Shown here: positions 1 to 9,236 of the stretch, piece by piece
Position numbering within the stretch: the first letter of the stretch is position 1
How the letters are laid out: every line of letters begins with the position of its first letter
Origin: VAZQ01 sp963827585
GTDB lineage: Bacteria; Pseudomonadota; Alphaproteobacteria; Rhizobiales; Xanthobacteraceae
Direction: 5' to 3'
Length of the DNA stretch: 64,000 bases
NCBI GenBank assembly: GCA_963827585.1
Contig: CAWHCK010000059.1
Location: forward strand, 272,465 to 336,464
Translations under genes and position numbers: made by a program
Notes under the pieces: model-generated
What the model was told of the DNA's origin: nothing
Seen by the model: only the letters and a program-made list of their open reading frames with translations
Databases searched by the model: none

Positions 1-69
1 CCGAAAAGATCATGCTCAAACAAAAAGCTAGGGCGTGATTGCAACTCAACCTAAAGCAATCACGCTCTC
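1..69 (-). repeat. Palindromic intergenic repeat, family A (partial copy, cut by the window edge)
   Basis: Reverse-strand copy of the roughly 102-bp repeat found complete at 13941, 24799 and 40495. It carries the linker with AAACAAAAAGCTAG and the palindrome whose arms read GCGTGATTGC and GCAATCACGC. The half holding the GGTACC-centred palindrome lies outside the window. Bases 138-357, up to the first gene, show no other recognisable feature. Confidence 0.8.
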
Positions 70-73
70 GCGT

Positions 74-137
74 CCCAATTCCGAGGTTCGCAATCGGACT
101 CGCGGCACTGGTTGTGCGAACTTCGGGTTCGGGGCAC
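74..137. repeat. Degenerate palindromic repeat, family B
   Basis: Arms resembling TCCCAATTCCGAGGTTCG and its diverged complement around 115-130 match the family B palindrome at 13777-13853 (arms CGATTCCGAAGTTCG). As at 13.9 kb, it lies next to a family A copy. The arms are imperfect, so this looks like an old copy. Confidence 0.5.
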
Positions 138-357
138 TGGTTGGAATAGGCGTTTGCCGGGAATGGTGGAAGCAGGTATCTTTCCATCCAGCGAGATGCA
201 CGCGCGGCGACGGCGCTGCTTGAACAGATGGCACAAACCTGAACGCGCGGCTCGACCTGTGATCTGCTAGTCTTGGAGAGTTTCGCTGCGTCTGTCGCAG
301 GGTCGCAGATAGCATCACGCAACAGCAACACAGTCATCGTCCAGTTTTCGATCGTCG

Positions 358-3300
358 ATGCCCATTTCCTTCTCTTCTCCATCCAACCGCGACTCCGGCG
401 CCCGCGGCGCCGGCGTCACGGCGGTGCTCGGGCCGACCAACACCGGCAAGACGCATCTCGCCATCGAGCGCATGCTCGGCCATTCCTCCGGCATCATCGG
501 GCTGCCGCTGCGGCTGTTGGCGCGCGAGGTGTACAACAAGGTCGCAGCGCGGGCGGGCGCGGACGCGGTCGCGCTCGTCACCGGCGAGGAGAAGATCAAG
601 CCGCCGAACCCGCGCTATTGGGTCTCGACCGTCGAGGCGATGCCGCGCGACCTCGATGTTGCTTTCCTCGCCATCGACGAGGTTCAGCTCGGCGCCGACC
701 TCGAACGCGGCCACGTCTTCACCGACCGCATGCTCAATCGGCGCGGACGCGAGGAGACGCTGGTGCTCGGCGCCCAGACCGTGCGGCCGATGGTCGAGCG
801 TCTGCTTCCCGGCGCCCATGTCCTGACCCGGCCGCGTCTGTCGCAGCTCTCGTTCGCGGGCGAGAAGAAGATCACGCGGCTTCCGCGCCGCTCCGCCGTG
901 GTCGCGTTCTCGGTCGAGGAGGTCTATTCGATCGCCGAGCTGATCCGCCGCCAGCGCGGAGGTGCCGCCGTGGTGCTTGGGGCGCTGAGCCCGCGCACGC
1001 GCAACGCTCAGGTCGAGCTCTATCAGTCCGGCGACGTCGAATATCTCGTCGCCACCGACGCTATCGGCATGGGCCTCAATCTCGACGTCGATCACGTCGC
1101 CTTTGCCTCCGACCGCAAGTTCGACGGCTATCAGTTCAGAAAGCTCAATCCGGCCGAACTGGCCCAGATCGCCGGCCGGGCCGGCCGCGCCACCCGCAAC
1201 GGCACCTTCGGCACCACAGGAAGATGCCCGCCGTTCGAGACCGAGCTTGCGCAGGCGCTCGAAAGCCATTCGTTCGAGCCGATCAAGTTGCTGCAATGGC
1301 GCAACACCGCGCTCGACTTCTCCTCGGTCGGCGCGCTGCAGGCTTCGCTCGCCGAAACCCCGAAAGAGAACGGGCTGACCCGCGCACCGGTCGCCGAGGA
1401 CATCCTGGTGCTGGACCATGCCGCGCGCGACGACGACATTCGTTCGCTTGCGAAAACGCATCAGGCGGTCGAGCGGCTGTGGGACGTCTGCCAGGTGCCC
1501 GACTATCGCAAGATCTCGCCCGCGACCCATGCCGAGCTTGCCACCACGCTTTATGGCTTCCTGATGCGGGAGGGAACGATTCCCACGGACTGGTTCGCCC
1601 GCCAGATCGAGCAGGCGAGCCACACCGACGGCGACATCGATACGCTGTCGAACCGCATCGCCCACATCCGCACCTGGACCTTTGCCGCGAACCGCCCGGA
1701 CTGGCTGGCCGATCCCGAGCACTGGCAGGACGTCACGCGCGCGGTCGAGGACAAGCTGTCGGACGCGCTGCACGAAAGACTGACCGAACGCTTCGTCGAT
1801 CGCCGCACCAGCGTGTTGATGCGCCGGCTGCGCGAGAACACGGTGCTCGAGACCGACATCAGCAAGAGCGGCGACGTCATGGTCGAGGGCCACGCCATCG
1901 GCCGGCTCGACGGCTTCATATTCACGCCCGATGCCTCGACCGCGGGCTCGGAAGCAAAAGCGCTCGCCGGTGCTGCGCAGAAGGCGCTGGCGGGAGAGAT
2001 CGATGCGCGCGCCACGCGCCTCGCCCACGCGGCGGACGGGCAATTCGTGCTCGCGACCAACGGCACGATCAGGTGGCTCGGTCAGCCGGTCGGCAGACTG
2101 GTGGCCGGCGAGGAGGTGCTCAAGCCGCGCCTGCGCATCATCGCCGACGAGCATCTCACCGGCGCGCCGCGCGATGCGGTGCAGGGGCGGCTCGATCTCT
2201 GGCTGAAGTCCCACATCGAGCGATTGTTGGAGGCGCTGTTCCGGCTCGCGGCGGCCGATGACATCACCGGCATCGCACGCGGGATCGCGTTCCAGCTCAC
2301 CGAGGCGCTCGGCGTGCTCGATCGTCAGAAGGTCGCGGACGAGGTCAAGGGCCTCGACCAACCCGCTCGTGCGACGTTGCGCAAATACGGCGTGCGCTTC
2401 GGCGCCTATCACATCTACGTGCCGGCGCTGCTCAAGCCCGCGCCGCGGGTGTTGGCGACGCAGCTGTGGGCGCTCAAGCATGGCGGCTCCGAGGCGAAGG
2501 GGCTCGAAACGATCGAGCAGCTTGCCGCCAGCGGCCGCACGTCGATCGCCGCCGACCAGGACATTGCGAAAGTGCTTTATCGCACCGCCGGCTACCGCGT
2601 CTGCGGCGCGCGCGCCGTGCGCGTCGACATCCTCGAGCGGCTGGCCGACCTCATTCGTCCGGCGCTTGCCTGGCGAAGCGGGGCGTCGGGCGCAAAGCCC
2701 GCGGGCGCCATCGACGGCTTCGGATTCACGGTCACCGTCGGCATGACCTCGCTCGCCGGCTGTTCGGGTGAGGATTTCGCCTCGGTCCTGCGCTCGCTCG
2801 GCTATCGCGTGGAGAAGCGGCCGAAGCTGGCCGAGCCGCCGCCTGCTTCCACGCAATCCGTGCTGGCGGAGCCTCCGCCGTCGGGGGAAGCTGCGCTGGC
2901 GCAGGTGTTGCCTGGGGAAGGGGCAACCGGCGATGAGGCCGCGGCGTCTGCGCTCGCCGTTGAAACGGAACCGATGGGCGACGCTGCGGTCGAGATGAGG
3001 GAACCAACTCCGGACCCGTCGCCGCTCGCGCCGGCCGCGGAAGCGGCCGCCGCGCCCGATGCGCCGGCGGAACTCGCGACCGAGCCGATGTCGGCTCCAG
3101 CGGCGCTCATCAGCATGCCGGAGGCGCCGACCCTCGTCGTTTCCGAGCAGGCCGAAGCGATGGCGGAGAGCCCGAGCGTCTCGACGTCGCCCCCATTGCG
3201 AGACACCGCGAAGACGGATGTTGCGACCGAGGAATTCATCGAGGTTTGGCGGCCCGGCCGGCGCGACGAGCACGCGCGCAAGCCCCGCCGCGAACGGGCG

Positions 3301-3777
3301 CCGCGCCAGCGCCAACCCGAGCGGCAGTCGCAAGCTCCCGCGGTTGCGGCGACCTCCGGTGCAACGGCCGAGGTCAGCGTCGACAGTGCAGCCGCGCCGG
3401 CGGCGGCCGAGGCTTCGCCGGCGGCGGCCGAGCGCGGGGATGGCCGCCGCCATTCGCGCGCCGATCGCCCCGATCGCAGCGAGGGCCCGCAGCGCCAGCC
3501 CCGCTCGGGTCGTCCCGAGCGTCAGCCGCGCGCCGACCGCGCGGAGCGCGCCGATCACGGCCGCCCGCAACGCGACCGGCCGCAGCGCGGCGACCGCCCA
3601 GAACGGTCGACCCATGGCGATCGTCCGGATCGTGATCCCGCCCTGCGCGCGAAATACATCAAGGGGCGCGGCGAGGGCAGGGACCGCCGCGACCGCGAGC
3701 CCGATCCCAATTCGCCGTTTGCCAAGCTGGCAGCGCTCAAGGAGCAGCTCGAGGCGAACGCCAAAGAGCGGCGCTGA
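358..3777 (+). CDS. SUV3-like DExH-box ATP-dependent RNA helicase
   Basis: A 1139-residue superfamily 2 helicase of the SUV3 type, expected to unwind RNA in the cytoplasm in RNA turnover. Walker A GPTNTGKT is at residues 25-32, the Walker B/DExx box DEVQ at 107-110, and motif VI QIAGRAGR at 270-277. The helicase core fills about the first 350 residues and is followed by a helical region typical of the family. The last 300 or so residues are low-complexity: first Pro/Ala/Glu-rich, then a very basic Arg/Asp/Gln-rich tail that probably binds RNA. It starts at ATG 358, where the core motifs begin immediately. The S4-domain gene follows 11 bp later, so the two are probably co-transcribed. The assignment to the helicase family is firm; the exact RNA substrate is not known. 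Confidence 0.93.
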   Translation: MPISFSSPSNRDSGARGAGVTAVLGPTNTGKTHLAIERMLGHSSGIIGLPLRLLAREVYNKVAARAGADAVALVTGEEKIKPPNPRYWVSTVEAMPRDLDVAFLAIDEVQLGADLERGHVFTDRMLNRRGREETLVLGAQTVRPMVERLLPGAHVLTRPRLSQLSFAGEKKITRLPRRSAVVAFSVEEVYSIAELIRRQRGGAAVVLGALSPRTRNAQVELYQSGDVEYLVATDAIGMGLNLDVDHVAFASDRKFDGYQFRKLNPAELAQIAGRAGRATRNGTFGTTGRCPPFETELAQALESHSFEPIKLLQWRNTALDFSSVGALQASLAETPKENGLTRAPVAEDILVLDHAARDDDIRSLAKTHQAVERLWDVCQVPDYRKISPATHAELATTLYGFLMREGTIPTDWFARQIEQASHTDGDIDTLSNRIAHIRTWTFAANRPDWLADPEHWQDVTRAVEDKLSDALHERLTERFVDRRTSVLMRRLRENTVLETDISKSGDVMVEGHAIGRLDGFIFTPDASTAGSEAKALAGAAQKALAGEIDARATRLAHAADGQFVLATNGTIRWLGQPVGRLVAGEEVLKPRLRIIADEHLTGAPRDAVQGRLDLWLKSHIERLLEALFRLAAADDITGIARGIAFQLTEALGVLDRQKVADEVKGLDQPARATLRKYGVRFGAYHIYVPALLKPAPRVLATQLWALKHGGSEAKGLETIEQLAASGRTSIAADQDIAKVLYRTAGYRVCGARAVRVDILERLADLIRPALAWRSGASGAKPAGAIDGFGFTVTVGMTSLAGCSGEDFASVLRSLGYRVEKRPKLAEPPPASTQSVLAEPPPSGEAALAQVLPGEGATGDEAAASALAVETEPMGDAAVEMREPTPDPSPLAPAAEAAAAPDAPAELATEPMSAPAALISMPEAPTLVVSEQAEAMAESPSVSTSPPLRDTAKTDVATEEFIEVWRPGRRDEHARKPRRERAPRQRQPERQSQAPAVAATSGATAEVSVDSAAAPAAAEASPAAAERGDGRRHSRADRPDRSEGPQRQPRSGRPERQPRADRAERADHGRPQRDRPQRGDRPERSTHGDRPDRDPALRAKYIKGRGEGRDRRDREPDPNSPFAKLAALKEQLEANAKERR

Positions 3778-3788
3778 GGCGCATCGGC

Positions 3789-4157
3789 TTGGAGCGCCAG
3801 CGCATCGACAAGTGGCTCTGGCACGCGCGGGTCGTGCGTACGCGCGCGGCGGCGGCGGCGCTTGCCGCCTCCGGTCATGTGCGCATCAACGGCCAGCGCG
3901 TCGATGCGCCAAGCCGCGCCGTGCGGCCCGGCGACGTGGTGACGGTCGCGCTCGACCGCGCCGTGCGGGTGCTCAGGGTTCTGGCCTTTGCCGAGCGCCG
4001 CGGTTCCGCGGATACGGCCCGCACGCTTTGCGAAACGCTCGAGCCGCCGGCCGCGCGCGCACCTGTGCCGCCCGCCCAGCGGGGGGCCGGTACGGGGCGG
4101 CCGACCAAGCGCGAGCGGCGCGCGATCGAGCACCTGCATGGCGAGGAGGACGGCTAG
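3789..4157 (+). CDS. S4-domain RNA-binding protein (HslR / Hsp15-like)
   Basis: A 122-residue protein starting at TTG 3789, 11 bp after the helicase. The N-terminal S4 fold is clear: RIDKWLWHARVVRTR is followed by GHVRINGQRVDAPS and PGDVVTV, the usual alpha-L RNA-binding layout. The basic C-terminal stretch GRPTKRERRAIE is typical of Hsp15/HslR proteins, which bind stalled 50S-nascent chain complexes. No ATG lies upstream in frame that would suit the S4 domain, so TTG is the best start. Its position behind an RNA helicase fits a role in RNA or ribosome maintenance. The family is certain; the ribosome-rescue role is by analogy. Confidence 0.88.
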   Translation: MERQRIDKWLWHARVVRTRAAAAALAASGHVRINGQRVDAPSRAVRPGDVVTVALDRAVRVLRVLAFAERRGSADTARTLCETLEPPAARAPVPPAQRGAGTGRPTKRERRAIEHLHGEEDG

Positions 4158-4264
4158 CCGGGCGCGGCGAGGGCCGTCTTCTGGCAGAAACGCCCGCGAA
4201 TGGCCAACTCTTGCTTGCCGGGAGGCCATGCGCTACTCAGCGCGCGCGTCCGGAGAGTCATGGA

Positions 4265-4603
4265 ATGACTTACGTCGTCGTCGAGAGTTGCATCAAGTGC
4301 AAGTATATGGATTGCGTCGAGGTATGCCCCGTGGACTGCTTCTACGAGGGCGAGAACATGCTTGTCATCCATCCCGACGAATGCATCGATTGCGGGGTCT
4401 GCGAGCCCGAATGCCCGGTCGAGGCGATCAAGCCCGACACCGAACCGGGACTGGAAAACTTGCTGAAGCTCAACGCCGATTTTGCGAAGATCTGGCCCAA
4501 TATCACGGCCAAGAAGGATCCCCCGCCCGATGCCAAGGCCTGGGAGGATGTGCCCCATAAGCTGGAGGCGCACTTCTCGCCAAATCCGGGAACCGGCGAC
4601 TAA
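4265..4603 (+). CDS. fdxA: 7Fe ferredoxin FdxA
   Basis: A 112-residue soluble electron carrier with the two cluster-binding cysteine sets of the [3Fe-4S][4Fe-4S] class. The first is CIKCKYMDCVEVCP, where a non-standard spacing replaces one ligand of the classic CxxCxxC motif; the second is CIDCGVCEPECP. The start ATG 4265 follows GGAGAG at suitable spacing. The C-terminal extension of about 50 residues is characteristic of FdxA in Alphaproteobacteria. It sits between the S4 gene (107 bp upstream) and carD, the usual order in rhizobial genomes as I recall it. Its physiological partner cannot be read from the sequence. Confidence 0.95.
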   Translation: MTYVVVESCIKCKYMDCVEVCPVDCFYEGENMLVIHPDECIDCGVCEPECPVEAIKPDTEPGLENLLKLNADFAKIWPNITAKKDPPPDAKAWEDVPHKLEAHFSPNPGTGD

Positions 4604-4680
4604 GCCTCACCGTTAACCAGGTGTGACGAAAATGTAATGCTGAATTGCCCGGAATCGGGCGTTTGCAGCGCCGCAAGGCT

Positions 4681-4708
4681 TTGATTTCGGTGAAAAATGT
4701 GCTATATA
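4681..4708 (+). promoter_or_regulatory. Candidate sigma-70 promoter of carD
   Basis: TTGATT at 4681-4686 and TATATA at 4703-4708 are separated by 16 bp, in an A/T-rich patch that stands out from the GC-rich surroundings. Transcription would begin near 4715. This makes a TTG codon at 4710 unlikely as the carD start and leaves a leader of about 150 nt. Confidence 0.5.
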
Positions 4709-4862
4709 GTTGGAAAATGAGCAGAGCACCGCACCCGAGCCGCTCCCCGTTGGGAGCATTATTTTTCGGGACGCTTCCGAGGAACCCTCAACTAGGGACG
4801 TGAGATCCACGCAAAAAGCCGTGGCTGGAAAAACGCGCCATCGGTCGAAGAGGACCACCGCC

Positions 4863-5585
4863 ATGACCCGGCGGACCAAGAAGACCTCAGCCGGCGTTCG
4901 CCGGAGAGCATCGCAGGCTCCCCGCGCGGCGACGCGACGAGGAGCCCCCGTGGCCAAGACACCCGTCCGCCGCAAACCGGACGAAGGAGCCTCCCCCGGA
5001 ATGACCAGCAAGAAGACGACCCAACGTCAAGGCTTCAAGACCACCGAGTTCATCGTCTATCCGTCCCACGGCGTGGGCCAGATCGTCGCCATTGAGGAGC
5101 AGGAGGTGGCGGGCGCCAAGCTCGAGCTCTTCGTCATCAATTTCGTCAAGGACAAGATGACGCTGCGGGTTCCGACCGCGAAGGTCGCCTCCGTCGGCAT
5201 GCGCAAGCTGGCTGAGCCGCCGCTGGTCAAGCGGGCGCTGGAGACCCTGAAGGGCCGTGCCCGCATCAAGCGCACCATGTGGTCGCGCCGGGCGCAGGAA
5301 TACGAAGCCAAGATCAATTCCGGCGATATCGTCGCGATTGCCGAGGTGGTGCGCGACCTCTTCCGCTCGGACACGCAGCCTGAGCAATCCTACTCGGAGC
5401 GCCAGCTCTACGAGGCCGCGCTTGATCGCCTTTCGCGCGAGATCTCAGTGGTGCAGCGCATCACCGAGACCGAAGCGATCAAGGAGATCGAAGCCGCTCT
5501 GGCCAAAGGCCCGCGTCGCGGTCCCAAGCCCGCCGAGGGCGAAGGCGAGGACGAGGATGCGGTGGTGGAGGAGGAGGCGGCATAA
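4863..5585 (+). CDS. carD: CarD family transcriptional regulator
   Basis: CarD_CdnL-type regulator that binds RNA polymerase beta and stabilises open promoter complexes. The conserved N-terminal RNAP-interaction domain begins near FIVYPSHGVGQI and runs through KMTLRVPTAK. The C-terminal helical DNA-binding part contains RTMWSRRAQEYEAKI and SERQLYEAAL. ATG 4863 (240 residues) is chosen because it lies downstream of the likely promoter, follows a GAGG, and gives a short basic Ala/Lys/Arg tail like that of rhizobial CarD proteins. ATG 5001, preceded by GAAGGAG, would give a minimal protein, and a TTG at 4710 is in frame but overlaps the promoter. The acidic Glu-rich C-terminus ends just before a strong terminator, so the gene is probably monocistronic. 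Confidence 0.92.
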   Translation: MTRRTKKTSAGVRRRASQAPRAATRRGAPVAKTPVRRKPDEGASPGMTSKKTTQRQGFKTTEFIVYPSHGVGQIVAIEEQEVAGAKLELFVINFVKDKMTLRVPTAKVASVGMRKLAEPPLVKRALETLKGRARIKRTMWSRRAQEYEAKINSGDIVAIAEVVRDLFRSDTQPEQSYSERQLYEAALDRLSREISVVQRITETEAIKEIEAALAKGPRRGPKPAEGEGEDEDAVVEEEAA

Positions 5586-5618
5586 ATCGCCGCCCATCTC
5601 AGTCGCGAAAATACCCGG

Positions 5619-5648
5619 GCCCGGCAGCAATGCCGGGCTCTTTCTTTC
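5619..5648 (+). terminator. Rho-independent terminator of carD
   Basis: The stem GCCCGGCA / TGCCGGGC with a GCAA tetraloop is followed by TCTTTCTTT. It lies 33 bp after the carD stop. Confidence 0.85.
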
Positions 5649-5791
5649 CGGCCGACCGCGCGTTGGACGCAAATGCGGCGTTCCCCATAACCCTCGCCCA
5701 GAACAGGGAAAAAGGCCGAAGAAATGTCCCGGCACAGCCATAATTACGCTCGCTTTGGAAACAAGATGAGCGGTATTCGGGGTCACCGACG

Positions 5792-6514
5792 ATGTGGGGG
5801 GACATGCGGGGGCGGTCTAGGCGTAAAAGCACGAGCATGAGCGTGATGGCTTGCCTTGCCCTCGTGGGCGGGGCGGGAATCGGCGGTCTGGCCGCGGGCT
5901 TCAATGCTCGCGCGGCCCTTCCGGTGGAGCCGTCGTCGATCAAGGCCGCGAGCCTTGCCGAGATGGCGCCATCCGAAACCGTGAATTTGCGCTTCCCGTC
6001 CGATTGGGTCGAACCCTCCGCCGACAACGCGCCGCCGCGGATGCTGGCCCTCGCTTCGGCCGAGGGCGGGATGACCTACTTCGCTCCGCGGCCGATCTAT
6101 CCACTGGCCGAGACGCAGGTCGAGCCGAGCGCACCCGCAGCCGAGGCGAAGGCACAGCCGACGCCAACCAAGGTCGCCCTTGCCTCCGCGTCGGCCAAGC
6201 CCGTCGCCCCCAAGCCGCGGTCCAATGCAGTGCTCAATGACTCGCAAATCGCCGGCATCAAGAGGCGGCTCAACCTCACGCCGGAGCAGGAGCGCTATTG
6301 GCCGGCCGTCGAGGCCGAGTTGCGCAAGATGGAGTACAACAAGAAGGCGCCTGGGGGCAGTCGCATGGCCTCCGTCGACATGAGCAAGGTGAATATCGAG
6401 GGTCTCAAGTCCGCCGGGTTCCCGCTGGTCATGAGCTTCAGCGATGACCAAAGGCGCGAGCTCAAGTCGCTCGCCCATCTCCTGGGTCTCGAGAGCGTGA
6501 TGGCGGGTCTCTGA
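5792..6514 (+). CDS. Exported hypothetical protein with an LTPEQ-type C-terminal segment
   Basis: A 240-residue protein. Basic residues (RGRSRRK) are followed by a hydrophobic segment around residues 17-40 (MSVMACLALVGGAGIGGLAA), i.e. a signal peptide or membrane anchor. A Pro/Ala-rich middle follows. The C-terminal part contains LNLTPEQERYWPAVEAELR, resembling the LTxxQ/Spy-like helical proteins of the periplasm. The start could also be ATG 5804. It stands alone between two terminators. No enzyme motif is visible; a periplasmic or membrane-tethered role is inferred from the signal only. Confidence 0.75.
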   Translation: MWGDMRGRSRRKSTSMSVMACLALVGGAGIGGLAAGFNARAALPVEPSSIKAASLAEMAPSETVNLRFPSDWVEPSADNAPPRMLALASAEGGMTYFAPRPIYPLAETQVEPSAPAAEAKAQPTPTKVALASASAKPVAPKPRSNAVLNDSQIAGIKRRLNLTPEQERYWPAVEAELRKMEYNKKAPGGSRMASVDMSKVNIEGLKSAGFPLVMSFSDDQRRELKSLAHLLGLESVMAGL

Positions 6515-6543
6515 TCGCCACGTCGCAGTCTTAGCGAGCCGAG

Positions 6544-6568
6544 GCCCGGCGGCTCCGCCGGGCTTTTT
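6544..6568 (+). terminator. Rho-independent terminator
   Basis: The stem GCCCGGCGG / CCGCCGGGC is followed by TTTTT. It lies 30 bp after the exported-protein gene and before the UbiD gene. Confidence 0.85.
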
Positions 6569-6650
6569 GCTTGGGCGCCATCGTCCCCGCGCCAATTTAG
6601 AGCATGCTAAGCTTTATCCGATCGGCCTCAGAACAAGACGGGAGACGGAC

Positions 6651-8219
6651 ATGGAGATGAGCGTCACGGTGGGCGCGGCTGGCGGCGAGCAATCGCTCGC
6701 GAAAGCCGAAGGCAGAAAGATCGCCCGCGGCGCCAATTCGAGCGATCTCGATGCCTGGCTGGAGAAGGTCGAGGCGCTCGGCGAGCTCAAGCGCATCACC
6801 GCGGAAGTCGATCCCGATCTCGAAGCGGCGACCATCACCTATCTCGTGGGCAGCGAGCGCAGTCCCGCGCTGCTGTTCGAGAACATCAAGGGCCATCCCG
6901 GTCACCGCGCGCTCTACAACATGGTCGGCTGCAACTTGTCCCGGTTCTGCCTCATGATCGGGGAGCAGCCGGTCGACCATCCGCTCAAGGCGGTGCAGAT
7001 CCTGCAGCAAAAACTCGGACGGAAGATGCCGCCGAAGGAGGTTCCGGCCGACCAGGCGATCTGCAACCAGAACATCGTCGAAGGGAACGACATCGATATC
7101 CGCATCTTTCCGGCGCAGCGGATGTGGCCGCTCGACGGCGGGATGTATCTCGGCACCGGCGATGCGGTGGTCACCAAGGATCCGGAGACCGGGCGCATCA
7201 ATGTCGGCACCTACCGGATGATGATCAAAGGCCCGCGCGAGGTCGGCGTCTACACGTCGCCGGGCAAGGACGCTACGATCGATCGCGAGAAGTGGTGGAA
7301 GATGGGCAAGCCGATGCCGATCGCCGCCGCCTACGGCATCGATCCGTTGCTGTTCCTGGTGGCCGCGACCAGCCTGCCGAAGACGGAGTGCGAGTACGAC
7401 TATTATTCCGGCATCAACGGCGCGCCGATCGAGGTCTTCATCAGCGAGCTCACCGGGCTGCCGCTGCCGGCGCGGGCCGAAATCGTGCTCGAGGGCTTTC
7501 TCTATCCGGACGAGACCTTTGCGGAAGGTCCATTCGGCGAGTTCACCGGTTATTACGGCCGGCCGAGCGGGGCGACGCCCTACATGCGGGTCGAACGCGT
7601 TCGCTATCGCGACAACCCGACCCTGACCTGCGCGTTGATGGCGGATGGCGCGGCCAATGAGGCCGGGCTCTTCTGGGCGGCGCTACGCTCCGCCGGCATC
7701 TGGGCCGATCTGCAAAAGCTCGGCGTGCCCGGCATCCAGGGCGTGTGGTCGATCCCGGAGGCCGCGGGCTGGGGGATCACCGTGGTCTCGATCAAGCAGA
7801 TGTATGCCGGGCATGCGCCGCAGGTGATGGCGCTGGCGGCGCAATGCACGGCCGGAGCCTATTTCGGGAAATACGTCATCGTCGTCGACGAGGACGTCGA
7901 TCCGACCAATGTCAACCAGGTGCTCTGGGCCATGGCGACGCGTTCGCGTCCGGCGCAGTCGATCGACATCCTGCGCGAGACTTGGAGCACCTATCTTGAT
8001 CCCAGCCTCAACCCGCCGGAGATCAGGCCCTGGGGATCCAAGTGCCTGATCAATGCCTGCATGGATTATCGCTTCATCAAGAGCTTCTCCAAGCGCACCA
8101 AACTGTCGAAGGAGGCTTACGACGGCGTGGTGGCGCGCTGGCAGGAGCTGGGCTTGAGCGGAACGCCGCCGGCGATCTCGGTATTCGAGGACGAAAAGTT
8201 TCCGGCCGATATGACCTAG
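6651..8219 (+). CDS. UbiD family (prFMN-dependent) decarboxylase
   Basis: A 522-residue UbiD-type enzyme expected to carry out reversible decarboxylation of aromatic or alpha,beta-unsaturated acids using prenylated FMN. The catalytic Arg-Glu-Glu set known in this family is visible: Arg189 in GTYRMMIK, and Glu292 and Glu297 in EGPFGEFTGYY. GYYGRP and the conserved C-terminal block DPSLNPPE also fit. ATG 6651 follows GGGAGA at good spacing. The oxidoreductase gene starts 3 bp after the stop, so they form an operon. No ubiX flavin prenyltransferase is in the window, so the cofactor must come from elsewhere. The neighbours (MDR oxidoreductase, FAH hydratase, Bug receptors) suggest catabolism rather than ubiquinone synthesis, but the substrate is unknown. 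Confidence 0.93.
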   Translation: MEMSVTVGAAGGEQSLAKAEGRKIARGANSSDLDAWLEKVEALGELKRITAEVDPDLEAATITYLVGSERSPALLFENIKGHPGHRALYNMVGCNLSRFCLMIGEQPVDHPLKAVQILQQKLGRKMPPKEVPADQAICNQNIVEGNDIDIRIFPAQRMWPLDGGMYLGTGDAVVTKDPETGRINVGTYRMMIKGPREVGVYTSPGKDATIDREKWWKMGKPMPIAAAYGIDPLLFLVAATSLPKTECEYDYYSGINGAPIEVFISELTGLPLPARAEIVLEGFLYPDETFAEGPFGEFTGYYGRPSGATPYMRVERVRYRDNPTLTCALMADGAANEAGLFWAALRSAGIWADLQKLGVPGIQGVWSIPEAAGWGITVVSIKQMYAGHAPQVMALAAQCTAGAYFGKYVIVVDEDVDPTNVNQVLWAMATRSRPAQSIDILRETWSTYLDPSLNPPEIRPWGSKCLINACMDYRFIKSFSKRTKLSKEAYDGVVARWQELGLSGTPPAISVFEDEKFPADMT

Positions 8220-8222
8220 GTC

Positions 8223-9224
8223 ATGGCCAAGGCCATCCGCATTCATGCCAATGGCGGACCGGAGGTGATGCGCTGGGAGGACATTGCGCTCCCTGCTCCG
8301 GCCGCGGGCGAAGCGCGCATCCGGCACACCGCGATCGGGATCAACTACTCCGACATCAATGTGCGCCGCGGCGGCTTCTACCTGGCGCGGCCGCTGCGCT
8401 TCCCGGTGATCCTGGGCAACGAGGCGGCGGGTGTGATCGAGAGCGTGGGGCCCGGCGTCGTCGACGTCCAGGCGGGCGATCGCGTGGCCTATGCCGGCAT
8501 GCGCGGAGAGTTTTTCGAGGAGACCGGCGCCTACGCGCAGGCGCGCAACGTTCCGGCCGAACGCTTGATCAAGCTTCCGAGCGGGATATCCGACCGGCAG
8601 GCGGCGGCGATGATGGTGAAGGGTTTCACGGCGTCCCTCATCGTCAACCGTATCTTCCGGCCGAAGTCCGGCGACGCGATCCTGATCCACACCGCCGCGG
8701 GCGGGGTCGGTCTCATTCTCTGCCAGTGGTCGAAGCACCTCGGCGCGACCGTGATCGGCACCGTCGGCTCGCGGGACAAGGCACGAATTGCGAAAGCGCA
8801 TGGCTGCGATCACGCGATTCTCTATCGCGAGGTCGATTTCGTCGCGGCGGTGAAGTCTCTCATCAAGCAAGGCGTGACGGCGGTCTTCGACGGAGTCGGG
8901 CGAGACACCTTCATGCCGTCGCTGGATTGCGTGCAGCCGTTCGGGATGCTGGTAAACTATGGCAACGCCTCGGGACACCCGCCGCCCGTCGATCTGCTGC
9001 TGCTCGCCAAGCGCGGCTCGCTCTCGGTCTGCCGTCCCGCGCTGAGCAGCCTGACCGCCGACGTCGCGAGCATGCGCACAGCCGCCGCCGAGTTGTTCGA
9101 GCTCGTCGAGCGCGGAATCCTCAAAGTCGAGATCGGCCGCACTTATGCGCTCGCCGACGCCGCGCAGGCTCATCGCGACATCGAGAACAGGACTTCGGCC
9201 GGCTCGATGCTGCTGCTGCCGTGA
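8223..9224 (+). CDS. Quinone oxidoreductase-like medium-chain dehydrogenase/reductase
   Basis: A 333-residue zinc-independent MDR protein of the QOR/CurA group. The N-terminal GroES-like half contains GINYSDINVRRG. The nucleotide-binding half has HTAAGGVGLILCQW, the QOR-type AxxGGVG dinucleotide motif (usually NADPH). No structural or catalytic zinc cysteines are seen. ATG 8223 lies 3 bp after the UbiD stop, so translation is probably coupled and the product may act on the UbiD substrate or product. It ends 12 bp before the convergent Bug receptor gene. Confidence 0.92.
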   Translation: MAKAIRIHANGGPEVMRWEDIALPAPAAGEARIRHTAIGINYSDINVRRGGFYLARPLRFPVILGNEAAGVIESVGPGVVDVQAGDRVAYAGMRGEFFEETGAYAQARNVPAERLIKLPSGISDRQAAAMMVKGFTASLIVNRIFRPKSGDAILIHTAAGGVGLILCQWSKHLGATVIGTVGSRDKARIAKAHGCDHAILYREVDFVAAVKSLIKQGVTAVFDGVGRDTFMPSLDCVQPFGMLVNYGNASGHPPPVDLLLLAKRGSLSVCRPALSSLTADVASMRTAAAELFELVERGILKVEIGRTYALADAAQAHRDIENRTSAGSMLLLP

Positions 9225-9236
9225 GCAGACTGCTGC

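Noticed and set aside
334..3615. Long open frame on the minus strand opposite the helicase
   Set aside because: Arg/Ala/Gly-rich translation typical of an antisense shadow in GC-rich DNA; the plus strand has clear helicase motifs.
4710..4862. N-terminal extension of CarD from TTG 4710
   Set aside because: Overlaps the likely -10 element; later ATG codons fit better.
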